A stretch of DNA of 64,000 nt. It comes from JBBPZK01 sp965219175. GTDB taxonomy: Bacteria; Actinomycetota; Rubrobacteria; Rubrobacterales; Rubrobacteraceae. The stretch's first letter is position 1. Each line of letters opens with the position of its first letter. The stretch covers positions 2,170,001 to 2,234,000 of the forward strand of contig CBDCNI010000001.1 of the NCBI GenBank assembly GCA_965219175.1, given 5' to 3'. The notes beneath the pieces are model-generated. The model worked only from the letters and a program-made list of their open reading frames with translations, ran no database searches and was not told where the DNA came from. The position numbers were made by a program, and so were the translations under genes. Shown here one piece after another: positions 7,537 through 15,508 of this stretch.

Positions 7537-8418
7537 TCAACGCTTTATAGGACCAGATATGCTCTCGGCAAGCTCCACGAGCCGCCTCAACCGGTGGTTG
7601 GCGGCGCTCTTACCGATGCCGCCGAGTAGGGCGAGCTCGGCGAGCGAGGCGTCCGGGTGCTCCAGCCTAAGCTCCAGCATCTCCCGGAGCGCGGGCGGTA
7701 GCTTTTCGGGGTTCAAGGCGGCGAGCGCCCGCTGCTGGCGGGCTGCGGCGTTCGCGGTACGCCGGGCGTTGGCCGCATCGAAGTTAGTCGCACGGTTGGC
7801 GTTCGCTTTCGCCTCTCCCAGCACGGCCCGCGCTTCGTACTCCATAACCGCGTCGTGCAGGCCCATCTGGGCGAGGAGCGTGGTCACCCCGTCGGCGCTC
7901 TTGGTGTAGACGACCCAGCGCCCGCGCCGCCAAATCACTTTGAGGGGAGCGCGGGAGAGCGCCACGACCCGTTCGATAAATTCCCGGTCCCGGTGGACGA
8001 GCTCCAGGTGATGCCCGCGTCCGGGTCGGGTCAGGGAGCCGACGCCTTGAAAAGCTCCGCGCAGATAGGCGTTCCTGCCGGCGCCGGTACGCGGCGGGCG
8101 GGCGGCGCGCAGCTCGTCCCGAGCCTGGAGCGCACCGTTGCCTCTGGCTCGAACCGCGTAGCGGGTGCGACCGAAATGGTCCGGCGAGGCGCCGTCACGG
8201 AAGATCTCCGACTCGAGCCTGAATTCCGAGCGCCACAGACGAACCACGGAGCGGGCGACGGCCGCGCTGGAGGTAAATAAGGTGATCCCCTCACCGTCCC
8301 ACCGACCGGAAGCGTCCACGAGACCGGCAAGCTCCGATAGTCGCTCACGCTGTCCGGCGGCCCCGGAGGACGTGGACGCGGCGAGCTGGCGGCGGACTTC
8401 AGAGGCGAACGAGGGCAG
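7537..8418 (-). CDS. whiA: WhiA sporulation/cell-division transcription factor homologue
   Basis: WhiA proteins combine a degenerate LAGLIDADG homing-endonuclease fold with a C-terminal helix-turn-helix and in Gram-positive bacteria control division and development genes. The C-terminal HTH is clear (LRLEHPDASLAELALLGGIG then KSAANHRLRRL). From the first GTG the protein lacks the conserved WhiA N-terminus, but the same frame continues upstream as PSFASEVRRQLAAS, matching the family start. This requires a CTG start at 8418, preceded by GGAGG 9 nt upstream, giving 293 aa and a 20-nt overlap with yvcK. No ATG, GTG or TTG gives a full N-terminus. The yvcK-whiA order is conserved. Confidence 0.88.
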   Translation of the reverse strand: MPSFASEVRRQLAASTSSGAAGQRERLSELAGLVDASGRWDGEGITLFTSSAAVARSVVRLWRSEFRLESEIFRDGASPDHFGRTRYAVRARGNGALQARDELRAARPPRTGAGRNAYLRGAFQGVGSLTRPGRGHHLELVHRDREFIERVVALSRAPLKVIWRRGRWVVYTKSADGVTTLLAQMGLHDAVMEYEARAVLGEAKANANRATNFDAANARRTANAAARQQRALAALNPEKLPPALREMLELRLEHPDASLAELALLGGIGKSAANHRLRRLVELAESISGPIKR

Positions 8419-9361
8419 CCCGGCACACCTCCCCGGCGAGCCTGGCGGGGTCGTGGCGCACTCCGGAGTCGTATTCCCGAGCCAGGATGTCGGCCGAGCG
8501 GACCCGCACGCCGAGGTCTTCGACGGTGCTCTGGTCGAGTTCGACGGGCGCGGCTCCTTCGGCGGCGTAGCGGGAGATCAAATCTTCTTCCAGGGGATCG
8601 CTGTGGACCAGGACGTCCGTTACGACTGGCCCTACGTGATCCGCTATGGCGCGCAGGTGATCGGAGACGCTGAAACCCGTCGTCTCGCCCTGCTGGGTCA
8701 TCACATTCGCCGCATAGAGGATAGGACCGGAGAAGGAGACGAGGGTTTCGCGTACCCCGCCGCCGAGCAGTGAAGGGATCGTGCTCGTAAACAAACTCCC
8801 CGGCCCGAGTACCACGACATCCGCCGCTTCTATGGCCTGGATCACACCTGGCGGCGCATGCGCCCCCTCCGGCTCGACCGAGACCGAGGAGATCTCCTTA
8901 CCCGACTCCGAGACGACCGACTCCCCTCTCGAAACCGTACCGTCCGGGTGTGCGGCGACCAGCGTCAGGCTCTCGCTCGCCGCCGGAAATACTCGCCCCT
9001 CTATCCGCAAGAACCGGGCCGCCTGCTCCACGCCTTCGCAGAAGTCCCCGGCCATATCCGCCAGCGCCGCGATAATGATGTTGCCGACGGTGTGGTCCGA
9101 GAGATCCCCCTTCCCCTCGAACCGATAGTTGAAGACCTCGGCGAGCCTCTGCCGCCCGGCGAGAGCGACCAGGCAGTTCCTCACGTCCCCCGGCGGCGCG
9201 ACCCCGAGCTCCTGCCTCAACCTTCCGCTGGAACCGCCGTCATCGGCCACCGTCACGACGGCCGTCAGATCCCCAACCCTCTCCTTGAGACCTCGCAGCA
9301 ATACCGGCAATCCGGTACCGCCCCCGAACGCGACCACCTTCAAATCTTCGACTCCACCCAT
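8399..9361 (-). CDS. yvcK: gluconeogenesis factor YvcK (CofD/UPF0052 family)
   Basis: YvcK-family proteins bind UDP-sugars and are needed for growth on gluconeogenic carbon and for normal peptidoglycan regulation in Gram-positive bacteria. The 320-aa protein shows the family glycine loop VVAFGGGTGLPVLLRGLK at residues 9-26, then VTVADDGGSSGRLR, PPGDVRNCL, DHTVGNIIIAAL and VVLGPGSLFTS. It lies directly before whiA. TATACT at 9370-9375 ends 8 nt before ATG 9361 and no ribosome site is present, so the transcript may be leaderless. Confidence 0.94.
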   Translation of the reverse strand: MGGVEDLKVVAFGGGTGLPVLLRGLKERVGDLTAVVTVADDGGSSGRLRQELGVAPPGDVRNCLVALAGRQRLAEVFNYRFEGKGDLSDHTVGNIIIAALADMAGDFCEGVEQAARFLRIEGRVFPAASESLTLVAAHPDGTVSRGESVVSESGKEISSVSVEPEGAHAPPGVIQAIEAADVVVLGPGSLFTSTIPSLLGGGVRETLVSFSGPILYAANVMTQQGETTGFSVSDHLRAIADHVGPVVTDVLVHSDPLEEDLISRYAAEGAAPVELDQSTVEDLGVRVRSADILAREYDSGVRHDPARLAGEVCRAALVRL

Positions 9362-9456
9362 AGAGATTGAGTATAACCGCCCGCCCGTTTCGATAGACGC
9401 TCGGGTAAGCGGTAGAATCTCTTTAAGCTGCGACCGGCGGGGATGGGCCAGTCAAA

Positions 9457-9993
9457 TTACAGACGATAGACTATCTTTCCATCCTCGACCCTTACTTCGA
9501 GATATCCACTCTCGGCCAACTCCGTGAGCCGCCGATCCGCCTCCGCAACGGGCAGCTTCGCTTCGAGCGCCGCCCTCGCCGGGGTGACCTCTCCGTGATG
9601 GCCTATGGCTTCCAGAAGACGCAACTCCGGGCCGTCACCTTCCACGGTGGCGCCAGGAGTTCCAGAAGGCGGAAGATCCTGCTCGACGGTCCACACCCCC
9701 ATTAGGCCCGTTATCCCTTTTGCCAGACTCCGCAGCACCGTTGGGGCCAGCATGCCACAGGTGAATGCGCATCCAAACAAGAAAACCGCAGCCAGTAGAG
9801 ATATTAGAGAACCCGTGTCCCAAATACCGAAACCGGTTCCTCAAATGCCTACTACCAGCATGGCCGCCACCAGCAACATGATCGCACCCATCGAAACGCC
9901 GTAGGCGAGCCAGGCTCCAGGACTTCTCTCCCGTTCGTTCACCCTCGACGTCCTCGAAGAACGACCAGACCGCTCTATTCTCGACTCTTCCAA
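9457..9993 (-). pseudogene. two-helix membrane/winged-helix protein interrupted by in-frame TGA
   Basis: One minus-strand frame runs from a TTG at 9993 (GGGAG 9 nt upstream) to 9457, broken only by a TGA at 9841-9843. The first part (50 aa) has a polar start, then a helix AWLAYGVSMGAIMLLVAAML. The second part continues GTGFGIWDTG, a second helix SLISLLAAVFLFGCAFTCGM, a linker, and a C-terminal domain PELRLLEAIGHHGEVTPARA ending SGYLEVRVEDGKIVYRL, like a winged helix. The helical-hairpin part recalls AtpZ/AtpI-type small membrane proteins. The second part alone has no plausible start with a ribosome site, so I read this as one gene with a nonsense codon, or a programmed or sequencing event. 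Confidence 0.55.
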
Positions 9994-10106
9994 CTTGCTG
10001 ATCTCCCGAGGCCCGGTTACGACTCTGCTCCGTCCGTGATCCTATTCCGGTTATCCTTGCATCATACACTACAGTCTGCAAGCGCATGAGGCTTCGGGAT
10101 AGTAGA

Positions 10107-11066
10107 TCAGGCGGAGAATTGTTCGCGGTCGTGGGGCTCGACGAAGTCTATTTCGGGGCCGAGCGGGACTATGCCCGTCGGGTTTACGGACTCGTGGCTG
10201 GTGTAGTAGTGTTCTTTGATCTGCCCGAGCTTCACCGTCTCCGCCACTCCCGGCTGCTGGTACAGGTCCTTCAGGTATCCCCACAGGTTCGGATAATCAA
10301 CGATGCGCCGCAGGTTGCACTTGAAATGGCCGAAGTAGACGGCGTCGAAGCGGACGAGCGTCGGGAACATGCACCAGTCGGCTTCGGTGATCCGGCCTCC
10401 GCAGAGGTAACGCTGCCCGCCGAGCACATCTTCCCAGTGGTCGAGGGCGTCGAAAAGCTCCGTCACGGCCTCTTCGTAGGCGGCTTGTTTGGTGGCGAAG
10501 CCGGATCTGTAGACGCCGTTGTTGATCGGGTTGTAGATGGCGTCCATCGTGTTCTCGACCTCATCCCGCAGGTCTTCGGGGTAGAAGTCGGCGCTCGTGG
10601 TCGCGAGTTTACCGAACTCTGTGTCGAGCATGTTGATGATCTCACGGGACTCGTTGTTGACGATGGTCCCGGTCTTTTTATCCCAGAGGATGGGAGTCGT
10701 CACGCGGCCGGTGTAGTCTGGGTCGGCGAGCGTGTAGATCTCGCGTAGGTAGCCCGCGCCGTTCAGGTCGTCGGGCTGCTCTTCTGAAAAAGCCCAGCCG
10801 CCTTCTCCCATATACGGCCGCACGGAAGATAGAGAAATAGCATCTTCCAACCCTTTTAGCTTACGGAAGATGGCGGTCCGGTGCGCCCAGGGACAGGCCC
10901 AGGAGACGTAGAGGTGGTAGCGGCCCGCTTCGGCGGGGTAACCGCTGGAACCATCAGCCGTGACCCGGTCGCGGAAGCTCGTCGAAGGTCGCACGAAGCG
11001 GCCTTGCTCGTCCTCCTGATCCCGCGCGGTCTTCCACTCACCCTCGACAAGCATGCCCAACGCCAT
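10107..11066 (-). CDS. glutathionyl-hydroquinone reductase-like GST (YqjG/ECM4 family)
   Basis: Members reduce glutathionyl- or related thiol-conjugated hydroquinones. The 319-aa protein begins MALGMLVEGEW and has the family N-terminal motif HLYVSWACPWAHRTAI with the catalytic Cys of CPWA near residue 62, the thioredoxin-like region TPILWDKKTGTIVNNESREI, and the C-terminal helical domain with RITEADWCMFPTLVRFDAVY. ATG 11066 has GGAGGAG just upstream. Actinobacteria generally use mycothiol rather than glutathione, so the physiological thiol is uncertain. It sits inside the usually tight rapZ-yvcK interval. Confidence 0.88.
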   Translation of the reverse strand: MALGMLVEGEWKTARDQEDEQGRFVRPSTSFRDRVTADGSSGYPAEAGRYHLYVSWACPWAHRTAIFRKLKGLEDAISLSSVRPYMGEGGWAFSEEQPDDLNGAGYLREIYTLADPDYTGRVTTPILWDKKTGTIVNNESREIINMLDTEFGKLATTSADFYPEDLRDEVENTMDAIYNPINNGVYRSGFATKQAAYEEAVTELFDALDHWEDVLGGQRYLCGGRITEADWCMFPTLVRFDAVYFGHFKCNLRRIVDYPNLWGYLKDLYQQPGVAETVKLGQIKEHYYTSHESVNPTGIVPLGPEIDFVEPHDREQFSA

Positions 11067-11135
11067 ACTGCTCCTCCTAGTTTTAGGATCTCGTGTGTTT
11101 CCATAGAACCAATCGCCTAAATCTCGTCCCACCGT

Positions 11136-11828
11136 CTAGCGCTCGTTCAAATCCTGCTTCTTCTGTATTTCTCGATACTCTGTATTTAGCAGCTCCTTAT
11201 CTTCCTGACGCTCTAGACCCAAATCCTTCTGGGCAACCCGCATGAACATGTGCCGTCTTTTCTCAAGCTCTACGCCCTTGGCCTCTGTGTCTCCCGAGTT
11301 CTTGAGATGCGCAGTAAAACACTCCGTAAACGAACGGATGAGTTGTTCACCCATTCCCCGCACTACGAGGGGAGTCAACATCCTCAACTCTCCGCTCAAT
11401 CTGGCTACAGTCTCCCTGTACTCTAGTGCATCTTCTATCCGCACTTCCTGTTGAGCCCGACTCAGTTGAGCATGATCCGTCATCTGCATAAGCCCTGTAT
11501 ACAATCTTCTTCGCTCTTCGTAGTTTCTTAGTCCGTCTTCCCGTTCCCATCTTTGCTTCTGTATCTCATCTTCTCTAGCCCACCTTTGGCGCTGACCCTC
11601 ATCATCTTTGGCCCATCGTTGCCATTGAACCTTGTCTTCCCTATCCCAGCGCTCTTTTTGAACGCTACGTTCGTTCTGGAATCTGCGATTGTCTTGGAAT
11701 CGCTGCAAAAAGAAGTTGACTAGCCCTGTAATCAAGATACCTACGGCTGCCGCGACAATGGCGATGAATACGCGGTTGGTTATTAAGTTTCCTGCTTGGC
11801 TTCTGCTCTGGATTAACAAATGAAGCAT
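11136..11828 (-). CDS. membrane-anchored coiled-coil protein with 11-residue repeats
   Basis: 230 aa. One membrane helix (about residues 17-42, NRVFIAIVAAAVGILITGLV) is followed by a highly charged rod. From about residue 55 four units of 11 residues share the pattern QxxRWxxEDxx: KERWDREDKVQ, WQRWAKDDEGQ, RQRWAREDEIQ, KQRWEREDGLR. Such hendecads make right-handed coiled coils. The C-terminal 110 residues are helical and charged with no family I recognise. Codons are more AT-rich than in the flanking core genes. It ends 3 nt before the track-extended frame of the GST gene and about 70 nt before its ATG. Function unknown. Confidence 0.65.
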   Translation of the reverse strand: MLHLLIQSRSQAGNLITNRVFIAIVAAAVGILITGLVNFFLQRFQDNRRFQNERSVQKERWDREDKVQWQRWAKDDEGQRQRWAREDEIQKQRWEREDGLRNYEERRRLYTGLMQMTDHAQLSRAQQEVRIEDALEYRETVARLSGELRMLTPLVVRGMGEQLIRSFTECFTAHLKNSGDTEAKGVELEKRRHMFMRVAQKDLGLERQEDKELLNTEYREIQKKQDLNER

Positions 11829-11855
11829 GATTGTAGGATACGCGAAACCGAAGAA

Positions 11856-12785
11856 TTAGTCCGCCTCACCCTCAACATCCCGGTGGCGAACGTAGAACCC
11901 GACCCCGCCGTCCAGCGGTGTGAGCCTGCGGGCCAGCTCCTCTACTATCGCCACGGAACGGTGTCTTCCGCCAGTGCATCCTATGCCCAGTGTGAAGTAG
12001 GTCTTTCCTTCGGCGGCGTAGCGGGGGATTAGGAAGGAGACCATCTCCTGCAGCCGGTCGAGGAACTCGCGGGCGTCGTCGTGGCCGAGCACCGCGTCGC
12101 GGACGGGTCCGTCGTGGCCGGTCAGGGGGCGCAACTCGGGATCGTAGTGAGGGTTCGGGAGGAAACGCACGTCGAGGAGCATGTCTACGTCGAGCGGGGC
12201 GCCGTGTTTGAAACCGAAAGAGATCAAGCTGACCGTCAGCCGGTCCGCCAGCGTCTCGGCAAGCTTCCTGAAGCGGGCTCGGATCTCACCGGCCGAAAGG
12301 TTGGAGGTGTCCACGATGAGATCCGCCCTCTCGCGGAGGTTGGCGAAGTACAGACGCTCGTCGCGGATCGCAGCCAGCATGTCGCCGTTCCGGGCGGCAG
12401 GATGCGGGCGGCGGCTCTCCTTGTAGCGCCGCACGAGCGTCGGGTCGTCGGCTTCTATAAAGACGACCTGGTGCTCCCACCCGTCCCCTATCTCCCCGAG
12501 CGCCCCGAAGCTCTGTTCCGGTTGCTCGCCGAAATAGCGGCGTCCCCGGATGTCCGTCACGACGACGACCCCACCGGCACCGTCCACGTTGTCCGTTACA
12601 TCGGCGGCGGACTCGACGACAGCCGGGATCATGGCGGGCGGGAGGTTGTCCACGCAGAAATATCCCGCGTCCTCGAAGGCTCGTAGGGCGTTAGTCTTGC
12701 CTGCGCCCGAGAGCCCGGTTATGACCACGATCCGTCGCCGGTCCCGTTTTTCGGGGTTCGGGGCCTGCGGCACGTTCTGATTCAT
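11856..12785 (-). CDS. rapZ: RapZ-family P-loop protein (RNase adapter homologue)
   Basis: In E. coli RapZ targets a small RNA for RNase E cleavage and senses glucosamine-6-phosphate; in Gram-positive bacteria the family (YvcJ) hydrolyses GTP and affects competence. The 309-aa protein has Walker A GLSGAGKT at residues 24-31, the following FEDAGYFCVDNLPP, and the C-terminal signature GIGCTGGRHRSVAIVEELA, so both domains are complete. ATG 12785 follows AGGAG by 4 nt. It lies between uvrC and, after the inserted genes, yvcK-whiA, as in many Actinobacteria. Confidence 0.95.
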   Translation of the reverse strand: MNQNVPQAPNPEKRDRRRIVVITGLSGAGKTNALRAFEDAGYFCVDNLPPAMIPAVVESAADVTDNVDGAGGVVVVTDIRGRRYFGEQPEQSFGALGEIGDGWEHQVVFIEADDPTLVRRYKESRRPHPAARNGDMLAAIRDERLYFANLRERADLIVDTSNLSAGEIRARFRKLAETLADRLTVSLISFGFKHGAPLDVDMLLDVRFLPNPHYDPELRPLTGHDGPVRDAVLGHDDAREFLDRLQEMVSFLIPRYAAEGKTYFTLGIGCTGGRHRSVAIVEELARRLTPLDGGVGFYVRHRDVEGEAD

Positions 12786-12890
12786 GCCGCTCCTGCCACC
12801 TTATAGTGTGGGGTGAGAGCCATATTCCAGGGCGAGACTAGCACCCTGACATAGGTCTTGCAACGGAAAGTCCGTATATTTAAGGGATAT

Positions 12891-14729
12891 TTAACGGTGG
12901 ATGCGGGCGTGGATCTCGCGTGCCACCTTTCCCGGCAGCGCGGGAACAGCCTCTAGTTCCCGGAGTGAGGCTTCCATGAATGCTTCCGGGGTGCCGAAGT
13001 GGTCTAGTATTTTCTTGCGGCGCGCAGGCCCGACGCCGGGCAACTCGTCGAGGACTGAGGCTGTCATTCGTCTGCCGCGCAGCTTTCGGTGGTAGGTGTT
13101 GGCGAAGCGGTGGGCCTCGTCGCGGACGCGCTGGAGTAGGTGAAGCTCGGCCGAGTCTCGCTCCAGGATCACCGGCTCCGGCCTTCCCGGCTCGAAGACC
13201 TCCTCGTCGCGCTTGGCGAGCGAGCGGAGCGGTATGTCCGGCAGATCCGTGCCGACGCCCATTTCGCCGAGGATCGGGACGACCGACGAGAGTTGCCCCT
13301 TGCCGCCGTCCAGCAGTATGAGGTCTGGTGCCGGCGAGAACTTCTCGTCCCCCGCTTTCAGCCGTTCGAGGCGTCGCTGTATGACCTCGGACATGCTCGC
13401 GAAGTCGTCCGCCCCTTCGACCGTCCTTATCTTGAACCGCCGATACTGGTCTTTCGCGGCACGCCCGCCCTGAAACACGACCATCGAGGCGACCGAGTCG
13501 CTGCCCATCGTGTTCGAGATGTCGTAACACTCGATCCTGACCGGAAGCTTCGGCAACGCCAATTCTTCCTGCAGCGCATCCAGGGTCGAAGCGACCCTGT
13601 TCCGGCGGGCTTCTTCGAGCACCCGCTCGTGGTCTATGCTCAGTTTAGCGTTGCGCGCGGCCATCTCCAGAATGCGCCGCTTGTCTCCCCGCCGCGGACG
13701 CCGCACCTCGACCCGCGCCCCCCGAAGCTCCGAGAGATGCGCCACCAGCGGCGCGAGCGCCTCATCCGTCTCATCAGACTCGACCAGGACCTCGCGCGGG
13801 ACGGCGGCGCTCCCGTAATACTGGGTCACGAACTGGAGCGCCACGCTCTCGGCCGGGGACTCGCCGTAGTTGTCCAGGAGGAAAGAGTCGCGATTCACGA
13901 TGCGCCCGTCGCGCACGGCGAAGACCTGCACGCAGGCGCTCTCTCCCTCCGCGTAAGAACCGAAGGCGTCGAAAGATTCTTCGGAGGAGATCGCCGCCTG
14001 CTGCCGGTCCCGGACGTGGGTGAGGGCCGTAAGCTCGTCGCGCAACTTCGCCGCCCGCTCGAAGTCCATCGCAGCGGCTGCCTCGCTCATGGCCGCCTTT
14101 CGGTCCCCTATCAAGGCGTCCACCCGCCCCTCAAGGAAAGCTACGACGTCCGCGATGATTACATCGTACTCCTCTTTGGTCACCGCCCCGATGCACGGCG
14201 CCGCCGAGCGCCCGATGTGGTAATTCAGACACGGCACCCCGCTCCGACGGCCGGGCTCAGGCCCGCGGCACTTGCGGAACGGGAAAGTCTTGTTCAGCAC
14301 GTCGAGCGTGGCGTGGACGCTCCCGGCGCTCGGAAACGGCCCGAAGTAGCGGTGACGCGAATCGTGGGTGCTGCGGGTGGCGAAGACCCGCGGGTACTCG
14401 TCACCCGTCGTCACCACTATGTACGGGTAGCTCTTGTCATCCTTCAAGGAGGCATTGAAGCGCGGTCGCTGGCGCTTTATGAGGTTCGATTCGAGAACCA
14501 GCGCCTCAGTCTCGGTTCGCGTGGCGATGAAATCTATCGTGCTGACCCGCTCGCGAAGTTCCGCTATCTTGGGCCGTCCGTCGCCGGAGCGAGTAAAGTA
14601 ATTAGCCACCCGGCTGCGGAGGTTTTTCGCTTTTCCGACGTAGATCACGACATCCTCGGCGTCCTTGAAAATGTAGACGCCGGGCGAGGTTGGGAGGTGC
14701 GAGCGATCCGGATAACCGTTTTGGGACAT
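12891..14729 (-). CDS. uvrC: excinuclease ABC subunit C
   Basis: Makes both incisions in nucleotide excision repair with UvrAB. The 612-aa protein has an N-terminal GIY-YIG nuclease (GVYIFKDAEDVVIYVGKAKN, about residues 18-37), a UVR motif around residue 210 (MDFERAAKLRDEL), the RNase H-like endonuclease (IECYDISNTMGSDSVASMVV), and C-terminal HhH motifs (LDELPGVGPARRKKIL). The start ATG 14729 is preceded by TATAAT (14737-14742) with exactly 7 nt between and no ribosome site, so the mRNA is probably leaderless. Confidence 0.96.
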   Translation of the reverse strand: MSQNGYPDRSHLPTSPGVYIFKDAEDVVIYVGKAKNLRSRVANYFTRSGDGRPKIAELRERVSTIDFIATRTETEALVLESNLIKRQRPRFNASLKDDKSYPYIVVTTGDEYPRVFATRSTHDSRHRYFGPFPSAGSVHATLDVLNKTFPFRKCRGPEPGRRSGVPCLNYHIGRSAAPCIGAVTKEEYDVIIADVVAFLEGRVDALIGDRKAAMSEAAAAMDFERAAKLRDELTALTHVRDRQQAAISSEESFDAFGSYAEGESACVQVFAVRDGRIVNRDSFLLDNYGESPAESVALQFVTQYYGSAAVPREVLVESDETDEALAPLVAHLSELRGARVEVRRPRRGDKRRILEMAARNAKLSIDHERVLEEARRNRVASTLDALQEELALPKLPVRIECYDISNTMGSDSVASMVVFQGGRAAKDQYRRFKIRTVEGADDFASMSEVIQRRLERLKAGDEKFSPAPDLILLDGGKGQLSSVVPILGEMGVGTDLPDIPLRSLAKRDEEVFEPGRPEPVILERDSAELHLLQRVRDEAHRFANTYHRKLRGRRMTASVLDELPGVGPARRKKILDHFGTPEAFMEASLRELEAVPALPGKVAREIHARIHR

Positions 14730-14776
14730 CAGAGGAATTATACCGCGCCAACAGGCACTTTCCGGCTACAGTCCGC

Positions 14777-15508
14777 TTACCCGCTTCTCTTCCGGCGCGG
14801 CTCTTTGCGGCGGATGGTAGCGCCCGGTGGGATCATGTCGTCGCCGCCGGCCCGCGCGTAGCCTATCCCGGCGGTCCATCCGCCCGCTGCCCCGGCGAGC
14901 GTCGTGACCAGAAGGCCGACAAGACCTACGACGCTCGGTCCCGTGACGAAGACGAGAGCCCCAGCCACCAAAGCAACCGCTCCCCCGATCAGGATGAGCC
15001 GCTGACGGGCGGCGAACGTGGATCCGGTAGAGAAGAGACCGTACAACACGAGCCCGGCCGTGGCGAACGCGAGCGGGATAAAGACGTAGAAGGCGAAACT
15101 TCCGCCGAGACCTTCGAAGATGGCGCTCCTTATACCGAGGGCGCTCTCCAGCCAGGCCAGTGAGAAGAAGCCGGTCCAGCCGACGATGGCTCCGATTCCC
15201 GTGCCTACCCGGATGGCGCGTTGGCGCTCCGACCGATAGGTGCGCGAGCCGAGCAGGGCCGCGAGCGCTATGCCGGGCAGAATGAGCGCGAGACCGACCA
15301 GCGAGGGTATGCCGAGCGTCTCCGCGAACAGCTCACCGTTCCCTATATACCTGAAGGGCAGCGACAGGAGGAAACCAACGCCGAGGAAGAACAGGATGCC
15401 CATGTACAGCCAGGTAACACACCCGAACGCCCGCCGCGAGCTCGGCCTCAAGCCCTGGGAGCTATTGCCGGAGGATCCATTGCTCTCGGGCCTGCTAGAA
15501 GACGCCAT
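14777..15508 (-). CDS. membrane protein of unknown function
   Basis: 243-aa protein with about six hydrophobic segments after a polar, serine-rich start (MASSSRPESNGSSG) and an Arg/Lys-rich tail ending RRKEPRRKRSG. The start at ATG 15508 has GAGG 6 nt upstream and overlaps the end of the phosphatase gene by 14 nt; the longer open frame upstream is antisense-like sequence inside that gene. No family recognised. Overlap suggests co-expression with the alkaline-phosphatase-superfamily gene. Confidence 0.6.
   Translation of the reverse strand: MASSSRPESNGSSGNSSQGLRPSSRRAFGCVTWLYMGILFFLGVGFLLSLPFRYIGNGELFAETLGIPSLVGLALILPGIALAALLGSRTYRSERQRAIRVGTGIGAIVGWTGFFSLAWLESALGIRSAIFEGLGGSFAFYVFIPLAFATAGLVLYGLFSTGSTFAARQRLILIGGAVALVAGALVFVTGPSVVGLVGLLVTTLAGAAGGWTAGIGYARAGGDDMIPPGATIRRKEPRRKRSG

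Noticed and set aside
9635..10087. 150-codon minus-strand frame
   Set aside because: Its sequence is not protein-like, while the alternative frame over the same DNA gives coherent membrane helices and a winged helix.
13140..14861. 573-codon plus-strand open frame opposite uvrC
   Set aside because: It is the antisense shadow of uvrC, with Arg/His-rich composition and no recognisable domain.
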